A stretch of DNA of 64,000 nt from Craterostigma plantagineum (taxonomy: Eukaryota; Streptophyta; Magnoliopsida; Lamiales; Linderniaceae): NCBI GenBank assembly GCA_027422505.1, contig JAPQWV010000338.1, positions 1 to 64,000 of the forward strand, written 5' to 3'. Positions within the stretch are counted from its first letter, which is position 1, and each line of letters begins with the position of its first letter. The notes beneath the pieces were generated by a model, which saw only the letters and a program-made list of their open reading frames with translations, was not told where the DNA came from and searched no databases. Shown here piece by piece: positions 34,189 through 44,830 of the stretch. The position numbers and the translations under genes are program-made.

Positions 34189-34565
34189 AGCTTAAAAAAC
34201 TGCGATGTCAAACCTGTCATTAAAATCGACTATGTTACTCCTAATGATTCCATAATCAGGCATAGGGCTGAGAGAATCTAACTACATCGTTGTAGATCCC
34301 ATAGGATCAGATTTATGAAATCTGAAGAAACGAAGGGAGGAGGTGATGATGGATTAAAATCCTTTCATCACCGTCTGATCCCAGCGATGGAGGGTAGGCT
34401 AGTGGTCGTCGGTGAGTGATGGTCGTCGGTGAGTGACAATCCGGTGGAAGGGTGGCCGATAGCTGTGGTGAGGTGATCGGTTGTGGTGGTAGACGAAGGG
34501 TCGTTGTTTAGGGTTTTTTGAGGGAGAAATTCGTAGAGATAGAAAAATAGAGAGAGAAAAACAAT
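34189..34565 (-). other. Probable LINE 5' untranslated region
   Basis: Upstream of the ORF1 start. The minus strand begins with pyrimidine-rich CTCTCTCTATTTTTC and AAACCCTAAAC, typical of a plant leader. A 17-bp direct repeat (TGGTCGTCGGTGAGTGA) lies at about 34399-34433. Confidence 0.45.
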
Positions 34566-35157
34566 AATCTCTTCTTTAAAATAAAGAAATTCGAAGATCT
34601 TCTAGTGAAAAAGGGACAAACTGACCAGATAATATTCTTGAACCACAAGGATATAGAATTTTATGAATACAAGTTCGGCTTCGGCTTTGAGAATCCACGG
34701 AACATGAAGAAAGTTAATTGTAAACAACTTTACGATGTCAAATACGTGGGTCTAGGACTAACTGCTCTTATGGTTTTTGCTAACGCAAAAGAAATAGCCA
34801 CGTTTTAAGAAACCAAGAGAAAGCCAAAACTAGGGTTGGAATCCCTTTCTATTATACCGAATTAAACCAAAGTTACAAAACTAGGAAAATTCCCAAGGGT
34901 TGTGACATTGAACCAATTTATCTTCCAGAAGATTGTTCTACATCCGAGGAAGCACAACTTCATCATTCTGAAAATTCTCTCTATATACCCCTATGTTAAG
35001 AAAATAGAGGAATTAAGAGTTTCGTTAGAAAAAGAACGAGAGAATTTTGAAGCGGAAATGAAAACGTCCTTAAAAGAGAAGGAAAATTTCAAAGCTTCCT
35101 TCATCTCCCAAACCATTTCTCACACATCTCTTCTCAAGATAAAACCATTATGAAAAG
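34566..35157 (+). pseudogene. Copia-gag-like C-terminal fragment
   Basis: Two open pieces on the + strand: 34605-34808 (KKGQTDQIIFLNHKDIEFYE, YDVKYVGLGLTALMVF) and 34902-35153 (coiled coil KIEELRVSLEKERENFEAEM). The first matches the minus-strand module at 31150-30900. It ends exactly at the LTR start of element C1 (35158). Not colinear with the other fragments, so it is a separate or rearranged copy. Confidence 0.55.
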
Positions 35158-36641
35158 TGACATGCTCAAATACTAGCAAGTGTACTAGGTTGTGCAAGTA
35201 GTAAAACGGACGAAGTCCGAGTATCGATCCGCGAAGACAGCTCGATTAATTCTAAGAAAATATTCCTAATTCTAATTTAAACTAACGGAATTTTTATAGT
35301 TTTGATAATTTGATAAAAATAGATCAAATACAAATAATAAAATAAACGCAAATAAAATAGGTGAGGATAGAGCAGTTAACGACGAACGTGATTAAGACAC
35401 ATGCTCGGCACGAAATATTCCTACGTCTTCATGCAATATCATCTATCTAATCAACATGAATCAAGTCAAGGTGGAATTTCGTAATATATGTGCTACCCGT
35501 TATTCACGTAACTAGCAACCCTACGTAAATAGAGAGCCAATCAACTATATGTCTATATGACTGTAGGTCCTATACGTGCATTCGATCTTCGTGAAGTTCC
35601 CCGAGTTTAGACACTTTCGGCGCCTAAGGTCTCGGAAACCACACATACGAAACCGAATTCCATCTCTGCTCGGTTTTACATAGTGGTATTCAATGCTTTG
35701 TTCTAATCGGTTTAATCACTTAGTCCGTCTCATAAACCAATCAATAATCATACGCATGGAGGCCAATCACACCTACGCATATAAAGCGCAAACAAAGAAT
35801 ACATAACTAAAATCATATGATTAAATAAGATAATAATAGCATTAATACGTAGTCATAATCCGGCATCATACGGCCTCAATCCCAAAAGAAATTAGCCTGG
35901 CATATTAATATACGAAAATGACAACGAATCAAAAGAAAACATTGTCGAAAACGAAATATTAAAAGGTAAGAAATTCGCCCTTTTCCGGTGCTCGCTTGTC
36001 TCGCTCTTGGCCGTTGTTCGCCTCTCTATTTTCACTCGCCGGTCTCTGCTCTTTTTATTTCAGCCCTCAGCTCAGCTTTATTTTTTGTTAAGTTGCCAAG
36101 AGCTCTATTTCGCTGCTGAGCTCCCCCCGTTTTAATTCACAGACCTCTTTTATATATAAATAAAGTTAGCCGACTTAAAGCAACTCCATCCTGTATTCCA
36201 TCGATTATCCGAATCTCTAGTTGCTATATTTGACTTTTTCTTTGTTAAAGCTCTCGTATATGAGTATTCAAATGTGAATACTCGGTCAAGACTTTCTTTC
36301 TCTTTCCTTGCATGTGTGTATTTGAACTTTGAATGAGAGCAAATCGATGATGTGGATAGTTGACCCTTTTCTCCTTTTTGCAATGCTTTTAGTCACGTGC
36401 CTTAATCTTCAAAGCCACATCAGCCACCAACCAAGAGCATTAATCTTCAATATATTAAAATAATCATAGGCAATAATAGTAAATGATAGACAAATAATCA
36501 CATATATTGCTGTTATTATAGAATTAATGCCAAATATAAAATACACCTTTAAACTTAGAATATTCAATGATGTTTCAATAATTAATCGACTGATAAAATG
36601 TTCTAACGGATATAAAATTAACGTAATATCCTAACTTATCA
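35158..36641 (-). repeat. 3' LTR of element C1
   Basis: 1,484 bp, TG...CA. On the + strand it begins TGACATGCTCAAATACTAGC and ends CTAACTTATCA. Homologous to the LTRs at 39195-39385 (C1 5'), 40031-41355 (C2) and, inverted, about 60330-61231 (D). It is followed by a polypurine tract (36642-36654, minus strand TTTTGGGGGTTGT), which fixes it as the 3' LTR of a minus-strand element. No gene inside. Confidence 0.85.
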
Positions 36642-37838
36642 ACAACCCCCAAAATAGCTTTGATCGTCCTCGATCATGAAAGCGGAATAAAACTAAATCA
36701 AGTTAGGATTATAAAACCTCAACCAATGAAATTCTCCTTTTTCATCTCAGAAAACGTAAAAGCATATAAACTGGAGATAGTCATCAACTAATGAACGATT
36801 TAGTCAAAACACGAGGCATGATGTAATAAGTCGCAATCTTATCATATCATGAAAGACATTTCTAGAATTATACTACGCATCGATCCACAACTCTCACAAG
36901 GATCGCTCACGTCACTTGAGGTGTTTTCAAAGGGATCTGCATAAAGACGCTCAAATCACGACATGAAAAGATATTACTCTAGGCTTGCAAATATATCACA
37001 TCATAGTCACATAGTAGAAGTCATGCACGAATCGAAGGGTCTTTCATCAAGGGTTGTAATGGGGCTCGGGTTTTGAAAGGTGCGTCATATAGGAAATTGA
37101 GCTAGTCAAATAAGGCTCAAAGGGGCACACTAAGTGGCAAATACGTAAGGTAGGGAAATATTTAGGCCGATGACTCAATCCTAGTGCCCTTTCCATTTTC
37201 GCACACAAAAATCCACATAGTAACAATTGACATGCATAACAGAGCAAGTTCGAAAATATTCAGTCCATGCGTGTCACACAAGAATATACACCGAGCATAA
37301 TGAGTCGCTCTCAAGTAATCTCTGAAGGCTCAAAAACTCACATATATAGCTGGATTTGTGCTTCATGATACGCAATACTCTCTTAAAGCAGTCAATATGT
37401 CAAATAATCATGCTAATATCACGACAATGCAACATGTGAGACCATCACACTCAATTCATCGAATCATATCACGACACGGTAAAATTTTAAAAATTTTCAT
37501 CATTGACTGGAGATTCCACAGATGACGTTCAACTGGCAACCTTCATCAGTTATACCCACTAAAAAGACTAATATAGGTCGACATTTAAACATGTAAGCAT
37601 ATTCAATCTAGCATGTGTCGCATTCCACCTCCAAACTAAATAGCACATTGTCCTCAATGTGTAAACTAAAAGCAAAGAGAGAGTTGAAGCGACACTGCCC
37701 TGAATTTTTGGTCGATCGATGTAGAAGACTTTGTTGCTCCGTAGTAAAACAAGCAACCATCGCGAACGGGCAACCCCCAAACTGGTTATGAGCCTGCGAG
37801 AAAATGTGACTAAGTGGCACAGTGAGAGCGAATTTTTA
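36642..37838 (-). other. Element C1 3' noncoding region
   Basis: From the polypurine tract to the ORF end. The first 380 bp match 41356-41735 of element C2 closely. No convincing coding sequence. Confidence 0.7.
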
Positions 37839-39005
37839 TTATACGAAAATGGGATATAAGTAAATACGACTAAAATATAAAATAATATATATGCATCGAT
37901 ACGCCTGGGGTTGCCTCCCAAGAAGCGCTGTTTTTATAGCCGTTAGCTCGACTCTTGTTCTTCTTGATGGTCCACGACTCTCTATGTTCAGCAGAAGTAC
38001 TAAACACCTTGATTTCATCTTTTTGGAGAGAAGTTTGATCTCAGAGTGGGACAGCTTTGCGTGGTCGCAATCTCTAAACTCTCTCCACGGGTCGACTTTC
38101 GGCTCCCAAGTAATATCGAAATCAAAGATCATTGATGCCTTAATGAATTCCTCAGCGAATATGCCATCTGAAGGATACGGTGACCTCATGACCAAGCGCA
38201 GAATCGGATCGGAAGTCTCTGACTCCATTTTTCTCTTTTCCACGACATCATATACTGCGAATGTCTCGCTTTCATGCTCACTAGTTTCTTGGTGGTCCTC
38301 CAACTCCATGGAAAACATAGTATACTCAAGAACTCCTGGGAGACTCGGTTTTGCTGGAACGAAATCTACAGTAGCCTCTGTGGGTTGATCGGCTTTTTCT
38401 AACTCGATCTCATCGTTAGCTTCACTTGGTTCCAACACCGGTTCTTGACTTATTTCACAATTCAATGAAATGACTTGTATGTGCTCTTCCGGACTTGACT
38501 CAATGTGGCTCGAGGGTACTTCTTGTCCGCGTTCAGACACTGCATTTTTTAGCTTTACAAATTGGGCGGCCAGATTCTCCAACTCCGCTTTTAGACTGTG
38601 AAAACTCGTTGAAGTAGTTGTACGATTACTGTCTTCTTGTATCACTGCCATCTTCTCGAGCGCTATCTCCCAATCGGCTTTTTCTTTATGGGGCGGATCA
38701 ATCTGTTGTTGGGCATGTTTTTGAATTAATGGTTGCTCATACGACCCTGCCATCTTCTCGAGCGCTATCTCCCAAGCGGCTTTCTCCTTTTGAGGTGGAG
38801 TAAAGTAATCATGCGAGGGAGAAGGTGAGTAATCGCCAGCGTAAGAGTAGCAATTCTCCCCTCGTCCATCATACCACGATCGTGGAGGCTCGTAATGATT
38901 ATACTTGCATTCCCTAGTGAGATGTCGGCATCCGCAAACGTCGCACTCCAGTTCATCATCGCATGTCGCATACGTCTCGGGAGAATATTGCGAGTATCGC
39001 TGCAT
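37839..39005 (-). CDS. Sole ORF of element C1, zinc-knuckle acidic protein
   Basis: 388 codons from MQRYSQYSPETY, about 165 bp inside the primer site, uninterrupted. Residues 15-31 hold CDVCGCRHLTREC (CX2CX3HX4C), a gag-type knuckle of the Athila/Tat style. Two copies of an EKAxWEIALEKMA repeat lie at about residues 73-86 and 107-120, then a predicted helical, Glu-rich middle (SFHSLKAELENLAAQFVKLK) and an acidic stretch. The last 60 residues run over the conserved block GTTGCCTCCCAAGAAGCGCT and may be fortuitous. No capsid, protease, RT or integrase motif. It may derive from the C-terminal half of a gag; the function is unknown. Confidence 0.6.
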   Translation of the reverse strand: MQRYSQYSPETYATCDDELECDVCGCRHLTRECKYNHYEPPRSWYDGRGENCYSYAGDYSPSPSHDYFTPPQKEKAAWEIALEKMAGSYEQPLIQKHAQQQIDPPHKEKADWEIALEKMAVIQEDSNRTTTSTSFHSLKAELENLAAQFVKLKNAVSERGQEVPSSHIESSPEEHIQVISLNCEISQEPVLEPSEANDEIELEKADQPTEATVDFVPAKPSLPGVLEYTMFSMELEDHQETSEHESETFAVYDVVEKRKMESETSDPILRLVMRSPYPSDGIFAEEFIKASMIFDFDITWEPKVDPWREFRDCDHAKLSHSEIKLLSKKMKSRCLVLLLNIESRGPSRRTRVELTAIKTALLGRQPQAYRCIYIILYFSRIYLYPIFV

Positions 39006-39170
39006 CCCTTATCCTACAAACGCAAACGAGAAAGATGAGAGTATCAAAGTATATAAAAAAACAATAGTAATAATAATAATAAGAATAATGATGATAATAA
39101 TAAAAATGTAAAAATAACTAAAAGGTCTAAACTGAAACTTAGAATAACTCCTAGAACTAATATTCCGCTG

Positions 39171-39188
39171 TCCCCGGCAAAGGCGCCA
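39171..39188 (-). promoter_or_regulatory. Primer binding site, tRNA-Asp type (element C1)
   Basis: Minus strand TGGCGCCTTTGCCGGGGA, one base different from the primer site of element A, 6 bp inside the LTR at 39195. Confidence 0.85.
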
Positions 39189-39194
39189 AAAAGT

Positions 39195-39385
39195 TGACAC
39201 GCTCAAATACTAGCAAGTGTACTAGGTCGTGCAAGTAATAAAACGGACGAAGTCCGAGTATCGATCCACGAAGACAGCTCGATTAATTCTCAGAAAATAT
39301 TCCTAATTCTAATTTAAACTAACGGAATTTTTATAGTTTTGATAATTTGATAAAATAGATAAAATACAAATAATAAAATAAACGC
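39195..39385 (-). repeat. 5' LTR of element C1, truncated
   Basis: About 190 bp nearly identical to 35158-35348, then similarity stops at a T-run (TTTTTTTTGATT). The promoter half of the LTR is gone, so C1 is no longer transcribed from its own LTR. Confidence 0.8.
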
Positions 39386-39964
39386 ATTTTTTTTGATTAA
39401 CCAAATTTTTTCGAAACTGAAATTTTAAAAGCCAATTTTTTTTCCGGTCAAAATTTGATTTCAAATTTAGATTTCAAACATCCAAATCATACAACGCGTC
39501 AACGATCAAATTATCCAACCACAACAAACAACAAATGGACACCTCCTTGATTACTCGATCCGATGACTCGGGCTCCAACTTTGATGAACAACTCATCGAG
39601 TTTGGGCATCAATTAAAATTAATCGAGAAGGAACTAAAGAAGAAGTCCACAAAGACCAAGTCACGCTCGAAGAAGCAAGAGAGTACAAGCTCCGAACAAT
39701 CGACGAACTTGGCTTTGATGCTATCCCATGAAGAGGAGACTAACATATCTTCTACAGATGTAGTTATCCCTAATTATACATTTTTTAAAAACTAGGTATG
39801 CTAACATGGAGAATGAGCGGAAAAGTACAAGAGAGTTAGAGGACAGATTAACTAAGACTAAGGAGAAAATAGCTAGTCTCGAATATAGGAGCTCTAGTGC
39901 GAAAATTGATGAATTATCTAAGAGCACCAATATTAGCGAGGCTAAGCATATTTCGTTAGGAGGT
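39386..39964 (+). pseudogene. Copia-gag-like fragment (Ser/Lys linker and coiled coil)
   Basis: Open stretches 39535-39795 (SDDSGSNFDEQLIEFGHQLK, then a KKSTKTKSRSKKQESTSS tract) and 39806-39960 (STRELEDRLTKTKEKIASLE). They parallel 31937-31253 of the minus-strand copia gag. No zinc knuckle or pol. Wedged between two LTRs. Confidence 0.5.
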
Positions 39965-40030
39965 CTATCTTATGAAGCTTCCCGCTGCTTTTGGGGTGGA
40001 AGTGATTGTATTGATGACGACCTGTGAGGC
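39965..40030 (+). repeat. 66-bp scrap of Tekay-type LTR
   Basis: GAAGCTTCCCGCTGCTTTTG and GGGGTGGAAGTG followed by GACCTGTGAGGC match the LTR terminal module at 7235-7295. It joins directly to the C2 LTR start at 40031. Confidence 0.65.
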
Positions 40031-41355
40031 TGACACGCTCAAATTCTAGCAAGTGTATTAGGTCGTGCAAGTAGTAAAACGGACGAAGTCCTAGTATCGA
40101 TACACGAAGATAGCTTGATTAATTCTAGGATGTTAAACCTAATTCTAATTTAGACTAAGAGGATTTATTTAGTTTTTATGATTTGATTAAACGAGATAAA
40201 AACGCAAATAATAAGATAGACGCAAATAAAATAGATGAAATAAAAAGCAATTTACAGCGAGTGACCAAGGCACATGCTCAGCACAAATAATTCCTACATC
40301 TTCATAAAATTCTATCCTATCTAACCATCATGAATCTCAGTCAAGGTAAAATTTCCTAAAACAATCGCTACTCGTTTGTCCCGCAATAGTGACCCTATGC
40401 GATAGAGAAACAACCCGTATATGTCTATAGGATTGTAGTTTCTATGCATGCATTCAATCTCTATGAAATTTCCCGAGCTTAAACGCTTTCGGCGCTTAAG
40501 GATTCAGAAACCACACATACGAAACCAAATTCCATCTCTGGTCGGTTTTACGTAGTGATGTTCGATGTTTATTGTTCTAACCGGTTTAATCACTTTGTCC
40601 GTCTCATACAATATAACAGCACGCATATTTGATCAGGCATACACAAGCATTAAGTGCAAACAAGGAACACGTGACTCGATTCACACGTCAAATAAGATAA
40701 GAAAAATATTAATACGTAGTCATTATTCGGCCTAACATGGCCTTAATCACAAAAGGATTTAAGCCAGCATATTAATAAAATAAAAACACCAATGTCGATA
40801 TTAAAATAAAACTTCGCTTATCACAGAAGGAACGCTCGCAAGCCGTGGATAATCTCCTCTGTTCGCTGCCTTCTATTCTCCGCCGTAAAGCTCTCGTCTT
40901 TTCTTATTTTTAGCCGCCAGTTATCTCCTTTAATTTCTTCCCATGCCTTATTCGCTAGTTTCCTTTATATAGAAATAAGTACCGACTTCAAAGCAACTAA
41001 GTCCAATAATTTGTTGATATTCGAATCTTGACTTGGCATATATCTTGTTTTGACTTTCTATTGCCTTAAATATTGCATGTAGCATATCTTGGCGAGTCTT
41101 GACTTATTCTTCAAGTAAATTGGTAATCTCTTGTGGGCTTTAGTCCACTGATGGGCTTGAATAACTCTAAAGCACACAAAACTATTTTTGTGGCCCGAAT
41201 GCACATTATAGCTCGACTTTGATTCCTTTCGCTCCGATATCTGTCAAATAAAAAGTATGTACGTAAAGGTAGGATACCCACGTGTATTTGGATAAATAAC
41301 GGTTGAAACTTCGCTTTTTCGCGGTATAAATATAGCATAAATTCCTAAATTATCA
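40031..41355 (-). repeat. 3' LTR of element C2
   Basis: 1,325 bp, beginning TGACACGCTCAAATTC and ending CTAAATTATCA on the + strand, followed by the same polypurine tract as C1 (41356-41370). A diverged sister of the C1 LTR. No gene inside. Confidence 0.85.
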
Positions 41356-42030
41356 ACAACCCCCAAACTAGCTTCGATCGTTCTCGATCATAAAAGCGGA
41401 ATAAAACCAAATCAAGTTAGGATTATAGAACATCTATCAATGAAATTGTCCTGCTTAATCTCAGAAAACGTAAAAGCATATAAGGTCGAGATAATCATCG
41501 ACTAATGAACGATCTAGTCAAAATACGAGGCATGAGGTAATAGGTCGCAATCTTATCATAGCATGAATGACATTTCTAGAATTAAACCATGCATCAATCC
41601 ACAACTCTCACAAGGATCGCTCAAGTCGCTCGATGTGTTTTTCAAAGGGATCTGTATAAAAATGCCCAATTCACGACATGAAAAGAATCTTCTCTATGCT
41701 TGCAAATATATCATATCATAATCACATCGTAGAAGTCTTACATGCTCTTCTAACCACTTATTTCGCTCTTCTAACACCGTGCCTTTTTTCACTCGACTCG
41801 TCCTTTCACCTTTCTAGATCTTCTCGCTCGCCTTATTTTTTTTTTGGTTTTTTTTCTTTCTCTTTTTTTTTTCTTTTTTTTTCTCACTTTTTTTTTTTCT
41901 GAACTAGCCCCTCCTATCTTTTTTTATACGTCTTATCGAAGGGCGAGGTTTCTAGTCCGCTACAATATTACGACGTGAGATCTATATCATAGGATGAGTT
42001 CATAACTACATGCACCGACGATTAAAATCA
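41356..42030 (-). other. Element C2 internal remnant with T-rich tract
   Basis: Matches the C1 3' noncoding region to about 41735, then diverges into a polypyrimidine tract (41835-41910). No ORF, primer site or 5' LTR of C2 remains. Confidence 0.65.
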
Positions 42031-42400
42031 AACCCCATATGCGTTTCTTTCATTCCATCTCAAACTACAATTAGCAACATGAATATAAGAGAACTGTGTG
42101 AAATTGAGATTATAATCCTTCCAAAACACATAGGTAAATCTACATAAAGCCGCATAATAGGCAAGAAAAAAATTGCAGAAATTGAAGAAAAATAACCTGC
42201 TCCAAACCTCCCAAAGCTCTCTGTACAACGCTTCTTTAGGATCAACAGAAAACCCAAAGAAAATAAGAAAAAACAGAAAAAGAAAATCAAGACGGAGCTT
42301 AAAAAATGGTCCAAAACAGTGAAAATTACCTATAATAGTGGTGGGATTAGAATCAACGTTCTCATAGGTATATATCTTTTGTTCAAACAAACACTAAACA
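42031..42400. other. Unassigned noncoding sequence
   Basis: No recognisable feature. The open minus-strand stretch here is Phe/Leu-rich because of T-rich DNA and is not supported as a gene. Confidence 0.4.
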
Positions 42401-42672
42401 AACTTCATAAGCAAACATCAGATCTCTCTTAAACCCAAGCTTCATCATAACACAAAGAAAGCCAGAGACCAAACCAAAAGAAGCACAAACGAAAGACCCA
42501 TCTCCTTGAGCTCGCTCGAAAGAGGGTCTTTCTCCCAATTCATCAAAAACTGAATTCAGAATATGAGAGCTGGTCTGAGCACCATCCACCAAACCCTGAC
42601 CCCGAAAGCCTCAACTATCCTCAACCAATCATTCGTCGAGGCGGCGCTCGCAACCACGGCCAGACCTGAGGA
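42401..42672 (+). pseudogene. SMAX1-like (SMXL) first-exon fragment with leader
   Basis: From ATG 42563 it reads MRAGLSTIHQTLTPKASTIL and NQSFVEAA, the conserved start of SMAX1/D53-like proteins (double Clp-N, HSP101-related strigolactone/karrikin repressors). About 28 codons in, two extra bases (GCG-CT-CGC) shift the frame; the expected RNHGQT codons continue in the next frame. Similarity ends near 42672. 42401-42562 may be the captured leader. In a whole gene the protein is nuclear and targeted for degradation; here only a stub remains. Confidence 0.75.
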
Positions 42673-43134
42673 AAATAAATCAGTATTTGTATGCTCTTAT
42701 TCCTTCTTATTCCATTTCAAAATACTTGGACAACAAAAAGGGAAATAGATCATACCTGAGGTAGGTTTCCTTTCCAGTACCCTCTTATTCCTTCTTATTT
42801 ACCAACCATTACAAAGGCCTACGTTTAAGTTGAGAATTTATTCATGTAATAAAGATAATCATGCAAATTGAATCTGACAAATCAGCCAAACATGTTGTAA
42901 TAATTTAAGTTTTTAATACATCCAACAATGTAAGGTAGGAAAGAAATAACTAAGCTGGGAACTTACAGAGAAACAAAATTCAGTATTCTTCCTATATCGC
43001 AGAAAAGATTTTGATCTAGTAAAATGGAAGGAGAGCTGTAACATTGGAGCCAGTCAATACAATTCAATGAATCTTCTAATTAGTTAGTAGACGATAATAG
43101 CAATATAAAGTTAGTGGTTAAAGCCGAACATTAC
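42673..43134. other. Unassigned noncoding sequence in the fragment cluster
   Basis: No gene seen. A short repeat CTCTTATTCCTTCTTATT occurs at 42694 and 42781. Confidence 0.4.
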
Positions 43135-43303
43135 CTGAAGCAGACACAAATTCTGCTAAACCGCTCTCAAAGAAGGTCGAGTGGAGAGCCCTGACACACT
43201 GCTCCGACTCATTGTCGTTTCCTATCAATGATATGTTGACCTTCAAAGCGCCTTGCGCTATCATCTGAACGTTTACTCCGGTCATACAAAGGACATGGTA
43301 AGC
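43135..43303 (-). pseudogene. Aspartokinase ACT-domain exon
   Basis: A single exon with splice-like borders (AG before 43303, GT after 43135). It reads GVNVQMIAQGALKVNISLIG and SEQCVRALHSTFFESGLAEF, the C-terminal ACT domain of monofunctional plant aspartate kinase, which senses lysine in the first step of the aspartate pathway. No other aspartokinase exon could be identified beside it. Open but isolated. Confidence 0.75.
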
Positions 43304-43394
43304 CTACCAAACAACCACAAACAATTCGTTTCAAAACAATTAGTGCAACAGATACAGATGTTAAGCATTCGATCAGGATATCTATCTTATCACC

Positions 43395-43709
43395 TTCTCT
43401 AGTATCAGTGATGATCTTGCGCTGCCCTTTGATGATTGCGGAGTCGGCGGTTTACGCGGCGAGAAGCACTTTGAATAAGTCCCCTTGCTCAAAGTTCACA
43501 CAGGGTTTGCTGAATCTCAGCTCTTGGACTGTGCGAAGCTTTTAGTTACTAACCATCGTTCTTCCATGGTGGCTGATCAAAAGCTCGAGGAGCTTATAAG
43601 AAGTACTCGAGTTCAGACAAAGGCGCGGTTGCTTTACTACCACCTGCCAAATCTCTTCTTCTGGCACAGTGATTCATTCTTTTTCTTTTTTTCCCAAGCT
43701 CTGATCTAA
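43395..43709. other. Two coding-like pieces, unidentified
   Basis: Minus strand 43490-43395 reads SAIIKGQRKIITDTREGDKI. Plus strand 43485-43645 reads AESQLLDCAKLLVTNHRSSM and LEELIRSTRVQTKARLL. Both look like exon translations but I cannot assign them. They overlap slightly on opposite strands, so at most one can be right at the overlap. Confidence 0.3.
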
Positions 43710-43783
43710 AAACAGAACAGCAGTTCCCCGGCTAGGGAATTGATTTCTTGAGGACTTGTTTGGTACTTTAAAGTGAATCAAAT

Positions 43784-43914
43784 TGATTTCTCTTAGTGAA
43801 TGAGTGAAACAAATATGCATGCAGCAAGTCAAAATCCATCAAAACGATTAGTCAATGTAAGAAATAAAGTTAACGTGACCATTCTTACGTTACATACGAA
43901 CTCTGAAGCTAATT
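43784..43914. repeat. Direct repeat, copy 1
   Basis: About 130 bp, from GAATCAAATTGATTTCTC to AACTCTGAAGCTAA, repeated at 44669-44809 with small indels. It overlaps the 3' end of the NDUFAF5-like fragment. Confidence 0.8.
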
Positions 43915-44342
43915 TTTTTTTTTTGCCAAAATGATTGTGGATGTCTTTGAAGGACACTGTGGCTGATCCTCTGCTCTTTGCTCTCTGCCGTGAGGAGTGT
44001 TCTTTCCATCCAGTCATGTGTAACACTATAATAATAATAAGATTAAGTTCAGTAAACCTCAATTGCACACAGAAACATGTTATTTTTTTTTTGACCTGGA
44101 AAGTGGCTGGGATGGTGCCATCCTCAGCAGCAAACATTGATTCATAAACAGTTGCAGCGGCTAAAGCAGTGTCTCTCTTCAAAATTTGATCGATGATGAA
44201 ACAATGAATCCAACGTGTTGTAGGTTCATTCTTGAAAGCAAATATCCGAAGAGAATGAAAGTTTCAGTTAGAAGGCTTACATGGCTTCGTTGCAACAGAG
44301 CGTTGATTTCACCCAAGCGGAGATGTTCCATCAAGTCAAGAC
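43905..44342 (-). pseudogene. NDUFAF5-like methyltransferase, last three exons
   Basis: Minus strand with introns kept. Exon 44342-44281: GLDLMEHLRLGEINALLQRS. Exon about 44182-44096: [20 protein letters not shown] and DGTIPATFQ, then a GT donor. Exon 44025-43910: [20 protein letters not shown] and [11 protein letters not shown]. This is the C-terminus of the SAM-dependent methyltransferase family assisting mitochondrial complex I assembly (NDUFAF5). The N-terminal methyltransferase fold is absent. An A-run takes the end out of its normal stop. Confidence 0.75.
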
Positions 44343-44431
44343 CTGCCTTGACGAAAACAGAAAAGCATGCAATTAAAAAATTCTTTCCAAACATACTATT
44401 GTAAAATCATTGCGGAATGAAGATAATCTAC

Positions 44432-44670
44432 CGCTGTTGTATGTCTTCTGAAGAAGGTTTATAACTGCAATTTTCTCGAGTTCTTCCACCACATGATCCA
44501 ATTCCTGTTCAAAAGAAAAATAGGGCAAAGCTGAAAGAGGGGAAATGAAGGATAAAGCAGAGTCAAATACATACCTGTTACACCATATAAAGAGTTCTTC
44601 GAAGGATCATACGATTGCCCATTGAATCAGAGCTTGGAAGGATCGAAGTACCAATAGAATGCGCCATGCG
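44432..44670 (-). pseudogene. Unidentified two-exon fragment
   Basis: Exon about 44670-44575 (IGTSILPSSDSMGNRMILRR, a stop near its end), donor CAG/GTATGT, 70-bp intron ending TTTTGAACAG, exon 44504-44432 (ELDHVVEELEKIAVINLLQK), donor GTAGAT. The splice signals and frame suggest a genuine gene fragment of unknown identity. Confidence 0.35.
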
Positions 44671-44809
44671 AATCAAATTGATTTCTCATAGTGAATGAAT
44701 AAAAGAAATATGCATGCACCAAGTCAAAATCCATCAAGGCACAACGATTAGTCAATGTAAGAAATAAAGTTAATGTGACCATTCTTTACATACGAACTCT
44801 GTAGCTAAG
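44669..44809. repeat. Direct repeat, copy 2
   Basis: Second copy of 43784-43914. Confidence 0.8.
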
Positions 44810-44830
44810 TTTTGGAGACGGGGAATGGCG

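Noticed and set aside
42028..42390. 120-codon minus-strand open frame rich in Phe and Leu
   Set aside because: Explained by T-rich DNA; no motif, no start context, and a second frame is equally open.
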